DNA of 64,000 nucleotides from NCBI RefSeq assembly GCF_024436055.1, contig NZ_JANFNH010000012.1, positions 1-64,000 on the forward strand, given 5' to 3'. Origin of the DNA: Streptantibioticus rubrisoli. GTDB taxonomy: Bacteria > Actinomycetota > Actinomycetes > Streptomycetales > Streptomycetaceae. Position 1 is the stretch's first letter. Each line of letters begins with the position of its first letter. Below the pieces are notes generated by a model, which was given only the letters and a program-made list of their open reading frames with translations, was not told the DNA's origin and did no database searches. Both the position numbers and the translations under genes were made by a program. Positions 8,773-17,602 of this stretch are shown one piece after another.

Positions 8773-10581
8773 TCAGCGGCCGACCGCGTACCCCTGCATA
8801 CCGCGGGGGTTGGCGGCGGCGCTGAGCACACCGGTGGCGGGGTCCCGGGCGACGGCGCACAGTCGGCCCTCGGTCCATGACTCGCCGACCGTGACATGGT
8901 GTCCGCGGGCGCGCAGCGCGGCGATGGTCCGCTCCCCCAGGCGAGACTCGACGGTGACGCTGCCGGGCAGCATGGCGCGGGGATGGAACGAGCTGGGGAA
9001 GCTGTCGTTGTGCCAGTTCGGGGCGTCGATGGCGCCCTGGAGGTCGAATCCGCAGCGCACGGCGGGGCGCAGTGCCACGGCGAGGAAGAAGTGCAGGCTC
9101 CACTGGTCCTGCTGGTCTCCGCCGGGAGTGCCGAACGCCAGCACGGGCTGGCCGTCGCGGAGCGCGAGAGACGGGGAGAGGGTGGTGCGCGGCCGTCGGC
9201 CGGGGGTGAGGGAGTTCGGCAACCCCGGCTCCAGCCAGGTCATTTGGAGCCGGGTGCCCAGCGGGAAGCCGAGTTCGGGTACGACCGGGTTGGACTGCAG
9301 CCAACCGCCGCTGGGGGTCGCGGCGATCATGTTGCCCCAGCGGTCGACGACATCGAGGTGGCAGGTGTCGCCGCGGGTCGCGCCGTCGGACGCGACGGTG
9401 GGCTCGCCCGCTCCGGCTACGGCGAGCGGGTCCCAGAGGCGGTCACCGCCTCGTCTGGCGGCGGCACGTCGCGCCTGGCGGGGCAGGCGGGGGGTGCGGC
9501 CGCCGGGGCTGCCGGGGCGCAGGTCGTGCGATGCGGTGTCGCCGACGAGCTGTCGGCGGTCGGATGCGTAGGAGTCGGAGAGGAGGTCGTCCAGGGGGAC
9601 GGTGCCGGGTTGCGCGTCGCCGTACCAGGCCTCGCGGTCGGCCATGGCGAGCTTGGCGCCCTCGATGAGCAGGTGCGGGTAGTCCTCGGTGCCGTAGGTC
9701 AACTCTTCCGGCAGCAGGGCGAGTTGCTGGAGGAAGACCGGGCCCTGGCTCCAGGGGCCGGGTTTGGCGACGGTCCAGCCGTCCCAGTCGTAGGTGACGG
9801 GTTCCTCGTAGGCGGCGGACCAGTTCGCCAGGTCGTCGCCGGTGAGCACTCCGGCGTGCCGTTCGCCGCTGGTGTCGAGGGCGGGGCGGGCGGCGAAGGA
9901 GGCGAGGGCTTCGGCGATGAAGCCTTCGCGCCAGACCCGGCGGGCGGCGTCTATCCGGTTCTCCCGGCTGCCGGGGGCCGCCTCGGCCTCGGCGATGAGG
10001 CGGCGCCAGGTCCGGGCCAGGATGGGGTTCTTCAGGAGCTGTCCGGGGACTGGGGAGCGGCCGTCGGGTAGATAGAGCTGGGCGGAGGTGGTCCATTCAC
10101 GGAGGAACAGTTCGCGTACCGCTTCGACGGTGCCGCAGGCGGCTTCGACGGCGGGGTGGCCTCCTTCCGCGTACCCGATGGCGTGGGCGAGTACGTCGGC
10201 GAGCGGCTTGGTGCCGTGGTCGCGCAGCAGGAGCAGCCAGGCGTCGAAGGCTCCGGGTACGACGGCGGCCAACGGGCCGGTGCCGGGGACGAGTTCGAGG
10301 CCGAGGCCGGTGTAGCGGTCGATCGTGGCGCCCGCGGGCGCGGGACCCTGACCGCACAGTACGCGTACCTCGCCACCCGCGGGCGCGAGGATGATGGGGA
10401 CCTCGCCCGCCGGGCCGTTGAGGTGTGGCTCGACGACGTGCAGTACGAACGCGGCGGCGACGGCGGCGTCGAAGGCGTTGCCGCCGTCCTCCAGTACCGC
10501 CATGGCGGACTGGGACGCCAGCCAGTGGGTGGAGGACACCATGCCGAACGTGCCCTGCAGGGTGGGGCGCGTGGTGAACAT
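8773..10581 (-). CDS. Gamma-glutamyltransferase-family protein (cytoplasmic type)
   Basis: This 602-residue N-terminal nucleophile hydrolase is of the gamma-glutamyltranspeptidase/acylase family. The early GNAFDAAVAAAF motif and the central GDTCHLDVVDRWGN segment are visible; the Thr of TCH is the expected autoprocessing nucleophile. The C-terminal small-subunit-like part includes SPSLALRDG and FGTPGGDQQDQW. No signal peptide is visible, unlike the second family member at 21512-23338. An Arg-rich insertion of about 30 residues precedes the nucleophile. The start at 10581 was chosen because it begins the conserved N-terminus (TFGMVSSTH) just after the stop of the SCP2 gene. The substrate is unknown: glutathione, a gamma-glutamyl compound or an acyl-amino compound are all possible. 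Confidence 0.85.
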   Translation of the reverse strand: MFTTRPTLQGTFGMVSSTHWLASQSAMAVLEDGGNAFDAAVAAAFVLHVVEPHLNGPAGEVPIILAPAGGEVRVLCGQGPAPAGATIDRYTGLGLELVPGTGPLAAVVPGAFDAWLLLLRDHGTKPLADVLAHAIGYAEGGHPAVEAACGTVEAVRELFLREWTTSAQLYLPDGRSPVPGQLLKNPILARTWRRLIAEAEAAPGSRENRIDAARRVWREGFIAEALASFAARPALDTSGERHAGVLTGDDLANWSAAYEEPVTYDWDGWTVAKPGPWSQGPVFLQQLALLPEELTYGTEDYPHLLIEGAKLAMADREAWYGDAQPGTVPLDDLLSDSYASDRRQLVGDTASHDLRPGSPGGRTPRLPRQARRAAARRGGDRLWDPLAVAGAGEPTVASDGATRGDTCHLDVVDRWGNMIAATPSGGWLQSNPVVPELGFPLGTRLQMTWLEPGLPNSLTPGRRPRTTLSPSLALRDGQPVLAFGTPGGDQQDQWSLHFFLAVALRPAVRCGFDLQGAIDAPNWHNDSFPSSFHPRAMLPGSVTVESRLGERTIAALRARGHHVTVGESWTEGRLCAVARDPATGVLSAAANPRGMQGYAVGR

Positions 10582-10583
10582 GG

Positions 10584-11066
10584 TTACGCCCGAGGGATGT
10601 CGAAGTAGGACAGCAGCCCTCCGGCCAGCCGTAGGTCGCCTTGCATCTTCAGCTTGCGGGTGAGGAACAGGGCCGGTCCTGAGGCGTTGCCGGAGGCCAG
10701 CCGGAGCAGTTCCGGCGCGGCCATGGTGAGCGTCAGCCGGGCGGGGCGGTCGGTGCCGTGCGGGGTGACCACGCACCGTCCGTCGGCGATGTACGTCTCG
10801 TAGGTGTCCAGGGCGCCGCCCGCGCCGGTGATCCGCCAGCGCACCAGCGCGGTGCGGTCGCCCGCCTGGGCCGGGTTGAACAGGGTCTCCATGCGGCGGA
10901 AGAGTTCGTCGAGCACCCGCCTGCGGTGCGGCCCGGCCATCACCTCGGCGGTCCTCCTGGCGGGCGTGTCCCGGACGATGCGGGCGAACTCAGCGGACTC
11001 GACGGAGCGCAGATCGAGGGTGCCGAGGTCGAGGGTGCCGAGGTCGAGGTCGTCGCTGGTCGCCAT
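10584..11066 (-). CDS. SCP2 sterol-binding domain protein
   Basis: This 160-residue protein has an SCP2-like lipid-binding fold. The segment ending with RPARLTLTMAAPELLRLASG and the terminal KLKMQGDLRLAGGLLSYF are typical of the family, which carries hydrophobic ligands in a tunnel. The N-terminus begins with a repeated DLGTLDLGTLDL stretch encoded by a near-perfect 15-bp direct repeat (about 11023-11056). The stop codon is 2 nt before the start of the transferase gene, so they form an operon. The AAAGG about 10 nt before the ATG is an acceptable ribosome site. Confidence 0.8.
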   Translation of the reverse strand: MATSDDLDLGTLDLGTLDLRSVESAEFARIVRDTPARRTAEVMAGPHRRRVLDELFRRMETLFNPAQAGDRTALVRWRITGAGGALDTYETYIADGRCVVTPHGTDRPARLTLTMAAPELLRLASGNASGPALFLTRKLKMQGDLRLAGGLLSYFDIPRA

Positions 11067-11146
11067 GGGCGGGCACCTTTCTGACTTCCCGGGAGCCTAC
11101 TGATCGGTAAGGCTAGGAGCCCCCTCCACCTGCCGCAAGACGACCT

Positions 11147-12604
11147 CTACCAACCGTGCGACGGCCGCGCGGAGCCGCCCGCACGGTCCCGCCACAGCGC
11201 CTTCAGCACCGCCCGCGCCGCGTGGTGGCCGGACATCCCGTGCACCCCGGGACCCGGCGGCGTGGCGGCGGAGCACAGGAAGACCGCGGGGTCGCTGGTG
11301 GCGTACGGCACGCGGCGCAGCGTCGGCCGCAGTACGGACCGCAGTCCGGCGGTGGCGCCGCAGGCGTAGTCGCCGCCCACGTAGTTGGCGTTGCGCGCGG
11401 CGAGTTCCGCCGGGCCGCTGATCGCCCGGGCGAGCACCCGGTCCCGGAAGCCGGGGGCGAAGCGTTCCAGCTGCCGCTCGATGGCCTCGGTGGCGTCGCC
11501 GCGCCAGCCATTGGGCACCCGCCCGTAGACCCAGAAGACGTGCTTGCCCTCGGGGGCCCGGGTGGGGTCGAAAAGGCTGGGCTGGGCGGCCAGCAGGTAG
11601 GGGGCCTGCGGTGCGCTGCCGTGCAGGGCGGGCAGCAGTCCGGCCTCGACCTCGCTGATGGTGCCGCCGACGTGGATGGTGCCCGCGCGGGCGGCCTGCG
11701 GGGAGCGCCAGGGCACCGGGCCGTCCAGCGCGTAGTCGATCTTGAATGCGGCGGGTCCGTAGCGGAAGCCGCGGTAGTCCTTGGGCAGCCCGGCGATCCT
11801 GGTGAGCGCGGTGGGCGAGGTGTCGAAGACGTACGCCCGGGCGGGCGGCAGCTCCTTCAGCGAGGTCACGGTGGTGCCGGTGTGGATCGTGCCGCCGAGG
11901 TCCTTGAGGTATCCGGCCAGCGCGTCCGAGATGGCCTGGGATCCGCCGCGGGCCAGCGGCCAGCCGACCGTGTGCCCCGCCAGCAGGAACATCAGCGCCG
12001 CGCCGCCCGAGGACAGGCCGTACAGCGGGGTGCTCAGATGCCCTGCGGCACCGGCGATCAGGGCCCGCGCCGGTGCGTCACGGAAGCGCCGGGCCAGTAC
12101 GGTGGCGGGCAGGCCGCCCAGCATGCCGAACCGGGCGAACAGCAGCGGGCTGCCCGGCAGTCCTGACCACTGAGCGCGCATCACGTCCCGGGCCACCTCG
12201 TCCCAGCGGCCGAGGAACGGGGCGAGCATCCGGCGGTAGGCGCCCGCGTCGCGCGGGCCGAGCGAGGCGGCCGTCTCACCGACGGCACGGGACAGCACGG
12301 CCGCCGAGCCGTCGGGGAACGGATGCGCCATCGGCAGGTCGGGGTGCACCCACCGCAGGCCGTACTTGTCCAGCGGCATCGTCTTGAAGACCGGCGAGCC
12401 GACACCGAAGGGGTGCGCCGTCGAGCACGGGTCGTGCCGGAAGCCGGGCAGCGTCAGCTCCTCGGTGCGGGCGCCACCGCCCACGGTCGGCTCCGCCTCG
12501 AAGACCTCGACCGTCAGCCCGGCCCTGGCCAGCTCGATCGCCGCGGTCAGCCCGTTGGGCCCGGCCCCGATCACTACCGCTTCGGTCGTCGGCGAGTGCG
12601 TCAC
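11147..12604 (-). CDS. Phytoene-desaturase-like FAD-dependent oxidoreductase
   Basis: This 485-residue flavoprotein belongs to the phytoene dehydrogenase/amine oxidase superfamily. The N-terminal Rossmann dinucleotide motif is [15 protein letters not shown], followed by [14 protein letters not shown]. The C-terminal FAD contact is near [16 protein letters not shown]. The start is GTG at 12604: the FAD motif begins 9 residues later, and the long upstream reading frame is only a GC-rich extension. No carotenoid genes adjoin it, so a carotenoid role is not supported. Many relatives in Streptomyces are uncharacterised NAD(P)/FAD oxidoreductases. Confidence 0.85.
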   Translation of the reverse strand: MTHSPTTEAVVIGAGPNGLTAAIELARAGLTVEVFEAEPTVGGGARTEELTLPGFRHDPCSTAHPFGVGSPVFKTMPLDKYGLRWVHPDLPMAHPFPDGSAAVLSRAVGETAASLGPRDAGAYRRMLAPFLGRWDEVARDVMRAQWSGLPGSPLLFARFGMLGGLPATVLARRFRDAPARALIAGAAGHLSTPLYGLSSGGAALMFLLAGHTVGWPLARGGSQAISDALAGYLKDLGGTIHTGTTVTSLKELPPARAYVFDTSPTALTRIAGLPKDYRGFRYGPAAFKIDYALDGPVPWRSPQAARAGTIHVGGTISEVEAGLLPALHGSAPQAPYLLAAQPSLFDPTRAPEGKHVFWVYGRVPNGWRGDATEAIERQLERFAPGFRDRVLARAISGPAELAARNANYVGGDYACGATAGLRSVLRPTLRRVPYATSDPAVFLCSAATPPGPGVHGMSGHHAARAVLKALWRDRAGGSARPSHGW

Positions 12605-12698
12605 GTCACCACAGTGCCAGAGGAGCGTACGGCCGCGCAGAGCGGGGGTCTGCTGGCCACGGCGGCTGTGCCGGGTTGCGGTTCGTCCGGCGGGCCGC

Positions 12699-12733
12699 CG
12701 CGGCAGGCCCGGGGAACCGGGGCCTGCCGCGGT
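12699..12733 (-). terminator. Terminator hairpin after the LLM oxidoreductase gene
   Basis: A perfect 13-bp stem (12699-12711 with 12721-12733) has a 9-nt loop. It starts 6 nt beyond the stop codon of the last gene of the pyrimidine operon, so it should end that transcript. Confidence 0.75.
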
Positions 12734-12738
12734 GCGCG

Positions 12739-13749
12739 TCAAGTCAGGGCAGGGATCACCTCGTTGCCGTAGGCGTCGATCACCGCCTCCCGGGCGTCGT
12801 GCATGGCGTAGAGGGCGAACTGGGTGACGCCCAGGTCGCGTAGGCGGCGGAGCTTCTCCCTGTGGGCCTCCGCAGGACCCAGGAGGCAGAAGCGGTCGAC
12901 CACGGCGTCGGGCACGAAGGCCGTGTCCGGGTTGCCGACGCGGCCGTGGTGGGAGTAGTCGTAGCCCTGCCGTTCCTCGATGTAGGCGGTCAACTCCTCG
13001 GGAATCTCGGCCGAGTGCTCGCCGTAGCGCGCCACCAGGTCGGCCACATGGTTGCCGACCATGCCGCCGAACCACCTCGTCTGCTCACGGGCGTGGGCGA
13101 GCCCCTCCTGCGTCCCGTCGGTGACATAGGCGGGCGCGGCCACGCAGATCCTCACGTCGTCCGGGTCACGCCCGGCGTCCGCGGCGGCCGTGCGCACCGC
13201 CTTGACCATCCACTCGGTGAGGAAGGGATCGGCCAGTTGCAGGATGAAGCCGTCCGCCTCGCGCCCCGCGAGGGCCAGCGCCTTGGGGCCGTAGGCGGCC
13301 ATCCACACCGGCAGTCTGCCGTCCTTGACCCAGGGCAGCCGCAGCGAGGTGCCGTCGACCGCGACCTCCCGGCCCTCCGCGAGTGCGCGGATGACGCGCA
13401 TCGCCTCGCTCAGCGTCGCCAGGGTGTTGGGCTTGCGTCCCGCGACCCGCATCGCCGAGTCGCCGCGGCCGATCCCGCACACCGTGCGGTTGCCGTACAT
13501 CTCGTTGAGCGTCGCGAAGGTGGCGGCGGTGACCTCCCAGGCGCGGGTGGCCGGATTGGTGACCATGGGCCCGACGATCAGCCGCTCGGTGTGTTCCAGC
13601 ACCCTGCTGTAGATGACGTAGGGCTCCTGCCACAGCACGGTGGAGTCGAAGGTCCAGCCGTAGCGGAAGCCGTTCCGCTCGGCGCGGCACATCAGGTCGA
13701 CCACCGCCGAGGCGGGCGGATCGGCCTGCAGGACCAGTCCGAAGTCCAT
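12739..13749 (-). CDS. F420-type LLM-class oxidoreductase (TIGR03842-like)
   Basis: This 336-residue TIM-barrel protein belongs to the bacterial luciferase-like superfamily and is closest to predicted F420-dependent oxidoreductases (MSMEG_2906/CPS_4043 type). Recognisable parts are [12 protein letters not shown] at the N-terminus, the [16 protein letters not shown] cofactor-region motif and [16 protein letters not shown]. Biochemical function in the family is unknown to me. It is the fourth cistron, 11 nt after the dihydropyrimidinase stop, and a hairpin follows it directly. A role in the first, reductive step of pyrimidine breakdown is therefore attractive but unproven. A flavin monooxygenase analogous to RutA is the alternative. 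Confidence 0.85.
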   Translation of the reverse strand: MDFGLVLQADPPASAVVDLMCRAERNGFRYGWTFDSTVLWQEPYVIYSRVLEHTERLIVGPMVTNPATRAWEVTAATFATLNEMYGNRTVCGIGRGDSAMRVAGRKPNTLATLSEAMRVIRALAEGREVAVDGTSLRLPWVKDGRLPVWMAAYGPKALALAGREADGFILQLADPFLTEWMVKAVRTAAADAGRDPDDVRICVAAPAYVTDGTQEGLAHAREQTRWFGGMVGNHVADLVARYGEHSAEIPEELTAYIEERQGYDYSHHGRVGNPDTAFVPDAVVDRFCLLGPAEAHREKLRRLRDLGVTQFALYAMHDAREAVIDAYGNEVIPALT

Positions 13750-13760
13750 CTACCACTCCC

Positions 13761-15176
13761 CTAGTGTCCGGTGAGGTACTGACAGATACCGCGCGGCTGG
13801 TACTGGCCGTGCCCGGCCCGGCCCACGTAGCTGCGGGCGTCGATGACCAACTCGCCGCGTGACAGCACGGTTTCGACCCGCCCGGTGACCCGCTTGCCCT
13901 CGTAGGCCGAGTAGTCGACGTTCATGTGGTGGCTCTCGGCGGAGATCACCTGCTCGGCGTGCGGGTCGTAGACGACCACGTCGGCGTCGGCACCGGGCGC
14001 CAGGGTTCCCTTGCGCGGGTAGAGGCCGAACATCCGCGCGGGGGCGGCGCAGGCCAGCTCGATCCAACGGCGGCGCGTCAACTTCCCCTCCACCACGGCC
14101 TGGTGGAGCAGGTCCATCCGGTTCTCCACGCCCGGCAGGCCGTTGGGGATCCTGGAGAAGTCACCGCGGCCCAGCTCCTTCTGCCCGTAGAAGCAGAACG
14201 GGCAGTGGTCGGTGGAGACCACCGACAGGTCGTCGGTGCGCAGCGCCCGCCACAGCGCCGCCTGGTGCTCCACGGGGCGCAGCGGTGTGGAGCACACGTA
14301 CTTGGCGCCCTCGAAGTCAGGCCTGGCCAGATCGTCGGCGGACAGGAACAGGTACTGCGGGCATGTCTCGCCGAAGACGTCCAGCCCCAGGTCACGGGCG
14401 TGCGCCAGCTCGGCCACGGCCTCGGCGGCGGAGACGTGCACGACGTACAGCGGTGCTCCGGCGACCCGGGCGAGCTGGATGGCGCGGTGCGTGGCCTCGG
14501 CCTCCAGCAGCGCCCTGCGGACTTCCCCGTGGTAGCGGGGGTCGGTGTGCCCGGCGGCCAGCGCCTGCTCCACCAGTACGTCGATGGCGATGCCGTTCTC
14601 GGCGTGCATCATGATCAGCCCGCCGTTGCCCGAGGCGCGCTGCATGGCCCGCAGGATCTTCCCGTCGTCGCTGTAGAACACCCCGGGATAGGCCATGAAC
14701 AGCTTGAACGAGGTGCAGCCCTCCTCGACGAGGAGGTCCATCTCCTTCAGGGTGTGCTCGTTGACGTCGGCGAGGATCATGTGAAAGCCGTAGTCGATGG
14801 CGCACTGCGCATCGGCCTTGGCGTGCCAGGCGTCGAGTCCTTCGCGCAGCGAGTGGCCCACGCTCTGGACCGCGAAGTCGATGATGGTGGTGGTGCCGCC
14901 CCAGGCGGCGGCGCGGGTTCCGGTGGCGAAGGAGTCCGAGGCGAAGGTGCCGCCGAACGGCATCTCCATGTGGGTGTGCGCGTCAACTCCGCCCGGAACG
15001 ACGTACTTTCCGGTGGCGTCGATCGTGCGGTCGGCGCTCCATCCGGCGGCCGCCTGGCTGCCGTGCGCGGCCAGCGCGGCGATCCGGGGGCCCTCGATGA
15101 GGATGTCGGCGTGCACCTCGTCGGCGGCGGTGATCACCAGTCCGCCGCGGATCACGGTACGTGCGGTACGGCTCAT
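13761..15176 (-). CDS. hydA: Dihydropyrimidinase / D-hydantoinase
   Basis: This 471-residue amidohydrolase opens dihydropyrimidine or hydantoin rings to N-carbamoyl amino acids. All metal ligands are visible: His67 and His69 (DAHTHM), the carboxylated Lys158 (CTSFKLF), His191 (MMHAEN), the VHVS histidine and Asp in STDHCPF. Length and motif order match the family well. The ATG overlaps the aminotransferase stop codon by 4 nt (ATGA). It sits between the aminotransferase and the LLM oxidoreductase in an operon that would convert dihydrouracil to malonate semialdehyde. Hydantoin substrates cannot be excluded. Confidence 0.95.
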   Translation of the reverse strand: MSRTARTVIRGGLVITAADEVHADILIEGPRIAALAAHGSQAAAGWSADRTIDATGKYVVPGGVDAHTHMEMPFGGTFASDSFATGTRAAAWGGTTTIIDFAVQSVGHSLREGLDAWHAKADAQCAIDYGFHMILADVNEHTLKEMDLLVEEGCTSFKLFMAYPGVFYSDDGKILRAMQRASGNGGLIMMHAENGIAIDVLVEQALAAGHTDPRYHGEVRRALLEAEATHRAIQLARVAGAPLYVVHVSAAEAVAELAHARDLGLDVFGETCPQYLFLSADDLARPDFEGAKYVCSTPLRPVEHQAALWRALRTDDLSVVSTDHCPFCFYGQKELGRGDFSRIPNGLPGVENRMDLLHQAVVEGKLTRRRWIELACAAPARMFGLYPRKGTLAPGADADVVVYDPHAEQVISAESHHMNVDYSAYEGKRVTGRVETVLSRGELVIDARSYVGRAGHGQYQPRGICQYLTGH

Positions 15177-16528
15177 GGCGTGGCCTTCCCCTCTCGCAGT
15201 CGCTCGGTCGCGGTGCGCAACGCGTCCTGAAGGATCCCGGCGCCCTCCTCGGCCTCGGCGACGGTGAGGGTGAGCGGCGGTGCGACGCGCAGCACGTTGC
15301 CCTCCCTGCCGCCCTTGCCGATCAGCAGTCCGCCTTCCCTGGCGGCCTCCAGCACCGCGGTGGCCGCCTGCGGCGAGGGGTCCTCGGTGCCGGGCGCCAC
15401 CAGCTCCACGCCGAGCATCAGGCCCCGGCCGCGTACCTCCCGTACCAGCGGGGAGGCGGCGGCGATCGCGGACAGCCGGGCGGCCAGCAGTCCGCCGACC
15501 CGGCGGGCGTTGCCCTGGAGGTCGTGCTCCAGTAGGTACTTGAGGTTGGCGAGGGCGCCCGCGGTGGTGACCGGGCTGCCGCCGAACGTCGAGATGGAGT
15601 TGGCGGTGAGGCAGTTCATCACCTCCGCCCGGGCGACGACGCCGCCCATGGACAGGCCGTTGCCGATGCCCTTGGCGAAGGTGAGGATGTCCGGCGGTCC
15701 CGACTGGCTGTGCGCCTGCCAGCCCCAGAAGTGCTCGCCGGTGCGTCCCCAGCCGGTCTGCACCTCGTCGCTGATCCACAGGATGCCACGGGGTGCGAGG
15801 ACTTCGCGGAACGCGGCGAGCAGCCCGTCCGGCGGCGCGGTGAACCCGCCCACGCCCTGGATGGGTTCGGCGATCAGTGCCGCGACCGAGCCGCCTGCCT
15901 GCCCGAGGACGTCCTCCAGGTCGGCGACGCAGGCGGCGATGAACTCGGCGTCGGTGAGCTGGGCGTAGGGGCCGCGGCTGCGGACCGCACCGTGTACGTA
16001 GAGCGTCTGCAGCGGTGACAGGCTCGTCGGCGACCAGGCGGTGTTGCCGGTGACGCCGACGGCGGAGAAGGAGCGGCCGTGGTAGCTGTTGCGCAGCGCC
16101 AGCACCTGGTTGGAGCGGGTGTGACTGGTGGCCAGCAGCAGTGCGGTGTCGTTGGCCTCGGTGCCGGAGGTGGTGAAGAAGACCCTGGCGTCGGGAATGC
16201 CGGACAACCGGGCGATGTGCTCGGCGAGTTCGACCGCGGAGCGGTTCAGGTACAGCGTCGAGGAGTGCAGGATCCTTGCGGCCTGCTCGCTGACCGCCCG
16301 GGTGACCTCGGGCAGGGCGTGCGCGGTCATGGTGGTGAGGATGCCGCCGAAGAAGTCGAGGTACCTGTTGCCTTCCGCGTCCCAGACGTGGCGCCCCTCG
16401 CCGTGCGTGATCTCGATGGGCTGCCGGTAGTACGTGGCGAGCCAGTCGGGCATGACGGCGCGGTGACGGGCGTGCAGGCTGGCGTGGTCGCCGTTGCTGG
16501 GTGCGGATGTTTCGGTCATGGCCGTCAT
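15173..16528 (-). CDS. Class III aminotransferase, probably beta-alanine:pyruvate type
   Basis: This 451-residue PLP enzyme has the class III fold. The PLP-binding Lys is K286 in TFAKGIGNG, the Asp that binds the ring nitrogen is in WISDEVQTG, and STFGGSPVTTA is the conserved segment near the second subunit contact. The start at 16528 lies 5 nt past the stop of the beta-ureidopropionase gene. MTETS nine bases later (16519) is an alternative. Its end overlaps hydA. In this operon the expected substrate is beta-alanine (or 3-aminoisobutyrate), giving malonate semialdehyde. Other omega-amino acids such as 4-aminobutyrate remain possible. Confidence 0.92.
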   Translation of the reverse strand: MTAMTETSAPSNGDHASLHARHRAVMPDWLATYYRQPIEITHGEGRHVWDAEGNRYLDFFGGILTTMTAHALPEVTRAVSEQAARILHSSTLYLNRSAVELAEHIARLSGIPDARVFFTTSGTEANDTALLLATSHTRSNQVLALRNSYHGRSFSAVGVTGNTAWSPTSLSPLQTLYVHGAVRSRGPYAQLTDAEFIAACVADLEDVLGQAGGSVAALIAEPIQGVGGFTAPPDGLLAAFREVLAPRGILWISDEVQTGWGRTGEHFWGWQAHSQSGPPDILTFAKGIGNGLSMGGVVARAEVMNCLTANSISTFGGSPVTTAGALANLKYLLEHDLQGNARRVGGLLAARLSAIAAASPLVREVRGRGLMLGVELVAPGTEDPSPQAATAVLEAAREGGLLIGKGGREGNVLRVAPPLTLTVAEAEEGAGILQDALRTATERLREGKATP

Positions 16529-16533
16529 AACGA

Positions 16534-17376
16534 TCACGGCTCCACAAGGTCGCCGTAGGCGTCTGGCCGGCGGTCCCGGTAGAACGCCCACTGCTGCCTG
16601 ACCTCTTCGATCATCGCGAAGTCGAGGTCGCGCACGACCAGCTCCTCTTCCTTGTCGCTGGCGGTGTCGCCGACGAACTGCCCGCGCGGGTCGACGAAGT
16701 ACGAGGTGCCGTAGAAGTCGTCGTCGCCGTAGATCTCGTGTCCGACACGGTTGATGGCGGCGACGAAGTACTCGTTGGCGACCGCGGCGGCGGGCTGCTC
16801 CAACTGCCACAGGTAGGCGGACAGTCCACGGGAGGTGGCCGACGGGTTGTAGACCAGCTGCGCTCCGGCGAGGCCGAGGGCCCGCCAGCCCTCGGGGAAG
16901 TGGCGGTCGTAGCAGATGTAGACGCCGATCCTGCCGACCGCGGTGTCGAAGACCGGCCAGCCGAGGTTGCCGGGCCTGAAGTAGTACTTCTCCCAGAAGC
17001 CCTTGACCTGGGGGATGTGGTGCTTGCGGTACTTGCCGAGGACGGTGCCGTCGGCGTCGATGACCGCGGCGGTGTTGTAGTAGAAGCCGGTCTGCTCCAC
17101 CTCGAAGACGGGGGCGACGATCACCATCCCGGTCTCGCGGGCCAGCGCGGACATCCGGCGGATGGTGGGGCCGTCGGGGACGGGCTCGGCCCAGCGGTAA
17201 TGCTCGGGCTCCTGGACCTGGCAGAAGTACGGGGCGTTGAAGACTTCCTGGAAGCCGATCACCTTGGCGCCCTGTGCGGCCGCCGCGCGGGCGTGCGCCT
17301 CGTGCTTGGCGATCATCGATTCGGTGTCACCGGTCCAGGTCGCCTGGACCAGTGCGGCGCGTACAACTGTGGCCAT
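16534..17376 (-). CDS. Beta-ureidopropionase / nitrilase-family amidohydrolase
   Basis: This 280-residue nitrilase-superfamily enzyme should hydrolyse N-carbamoyl-beta-alanine to beta-alanine, CO2 and ammonia. The catalytic triad is present: Glu44 (GFQEVFN), Lys118 (YRKHHIP) and Cys155 (VYICYDRHFPE). The segment FWEKYYFRPG is typical of N-carbamoyl amidases. The ATG at 17376 has a strong AAAGGAG site 8 nt upstream. It is the first gene of a four-cistron operon; a 7-2-7 inverted repeat lies 34 bp upstream and the MarR gene is divergent. Confidence 0.93.
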   Translation of the reverse strand: MATVVRAALVQATWTGDTESMIAKHEAHARAAAAQGAKVIGFQEVFNAPYFCQVQEPEHYRWAEPVPDGPTIRRMSALARETGMVIVAPVFEVEQTGFYYNTAAVIDADGTVLGKYRKHHIPQVKGFWEKYYFRPGNLGWPVFDTAVGRIGVYICYDRHFPEGWRALGLAGAQLVYNPSATSRGLSAYLWQLEQPAAAVANEYFVAAINRVGHEIYGDDDFYGTSYFVDPRGQFVGDTASDKEEELVVRDLDFAMIEEVRQQWAFYRDRRPDAYGDLVEP

Positions 17377-17409
17377 TGGGCAGCTCCTTTGACGCGACGT
17401 CACGCAGGG

Positions 17410-17425
17410 GTCTACGTGCGTAGAC
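17410..17425. promoter_or_regulatory. Inverted repeat operator candidate upstream of the pyrimidine operon
   Basis: GTCTACG-TG-CGTAGAC is a perfect 7-bp inverted repeat with a 2-bp centre, 34 bp before the beta-ureidopropionase start. Its place in the leader or promoter of the operon suggests a repressor site. The regulator is unknown. Confidence 0.5.
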
Positions 17426-17563
17426 GGTATGAGCGGCCAGCTCACCGTGACAAGACCGCTGCGCGGGAAAGAAAGCATCCCCGGGGACCGCGGCCCCCGA
17501 ACCCCTCCGCGGACCCGGGTCCCGTGCCCCGCGGACTCCGGACCCACCCCAGATCAACAGGGA

Positions 17564-17589
17564 AACTTGCAAGTTCACCTGTCGATAAT
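17564..17589 (+). promoter_or_regulatory. MarR gene promoter with palindromic operator
   Basis: AACTTGCAAGTT (17564-17575) is a perfect 12-bp palindrome. A GATAAT -10 candidate (17584-17589) follows 9 bp later, 13 bp before the MarR start codon. Such an arrangement is typical of MarR autorepression. Confidence 0.55.
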
Positions 17590-17602
17590 TTACCGTGGGA
17601 GC

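Noticed and set aside
12739-13749. RutA-type pyrimidine monooxygenase
   Set aside because: The sequence resembles F420-type LLM proteins more, and no other rut genes are present; dihydropyrimidinase and beta-ureidopropionase belong to the reductive route.
13761-16547. A 928-codon open frame spanning hydA and upstream sequence
   Set aside because: Only the last 471 codons match dihydropyrimidinase; the N-terminal part is an Arg/Pro-rich shadow of the aminotransferase gene.
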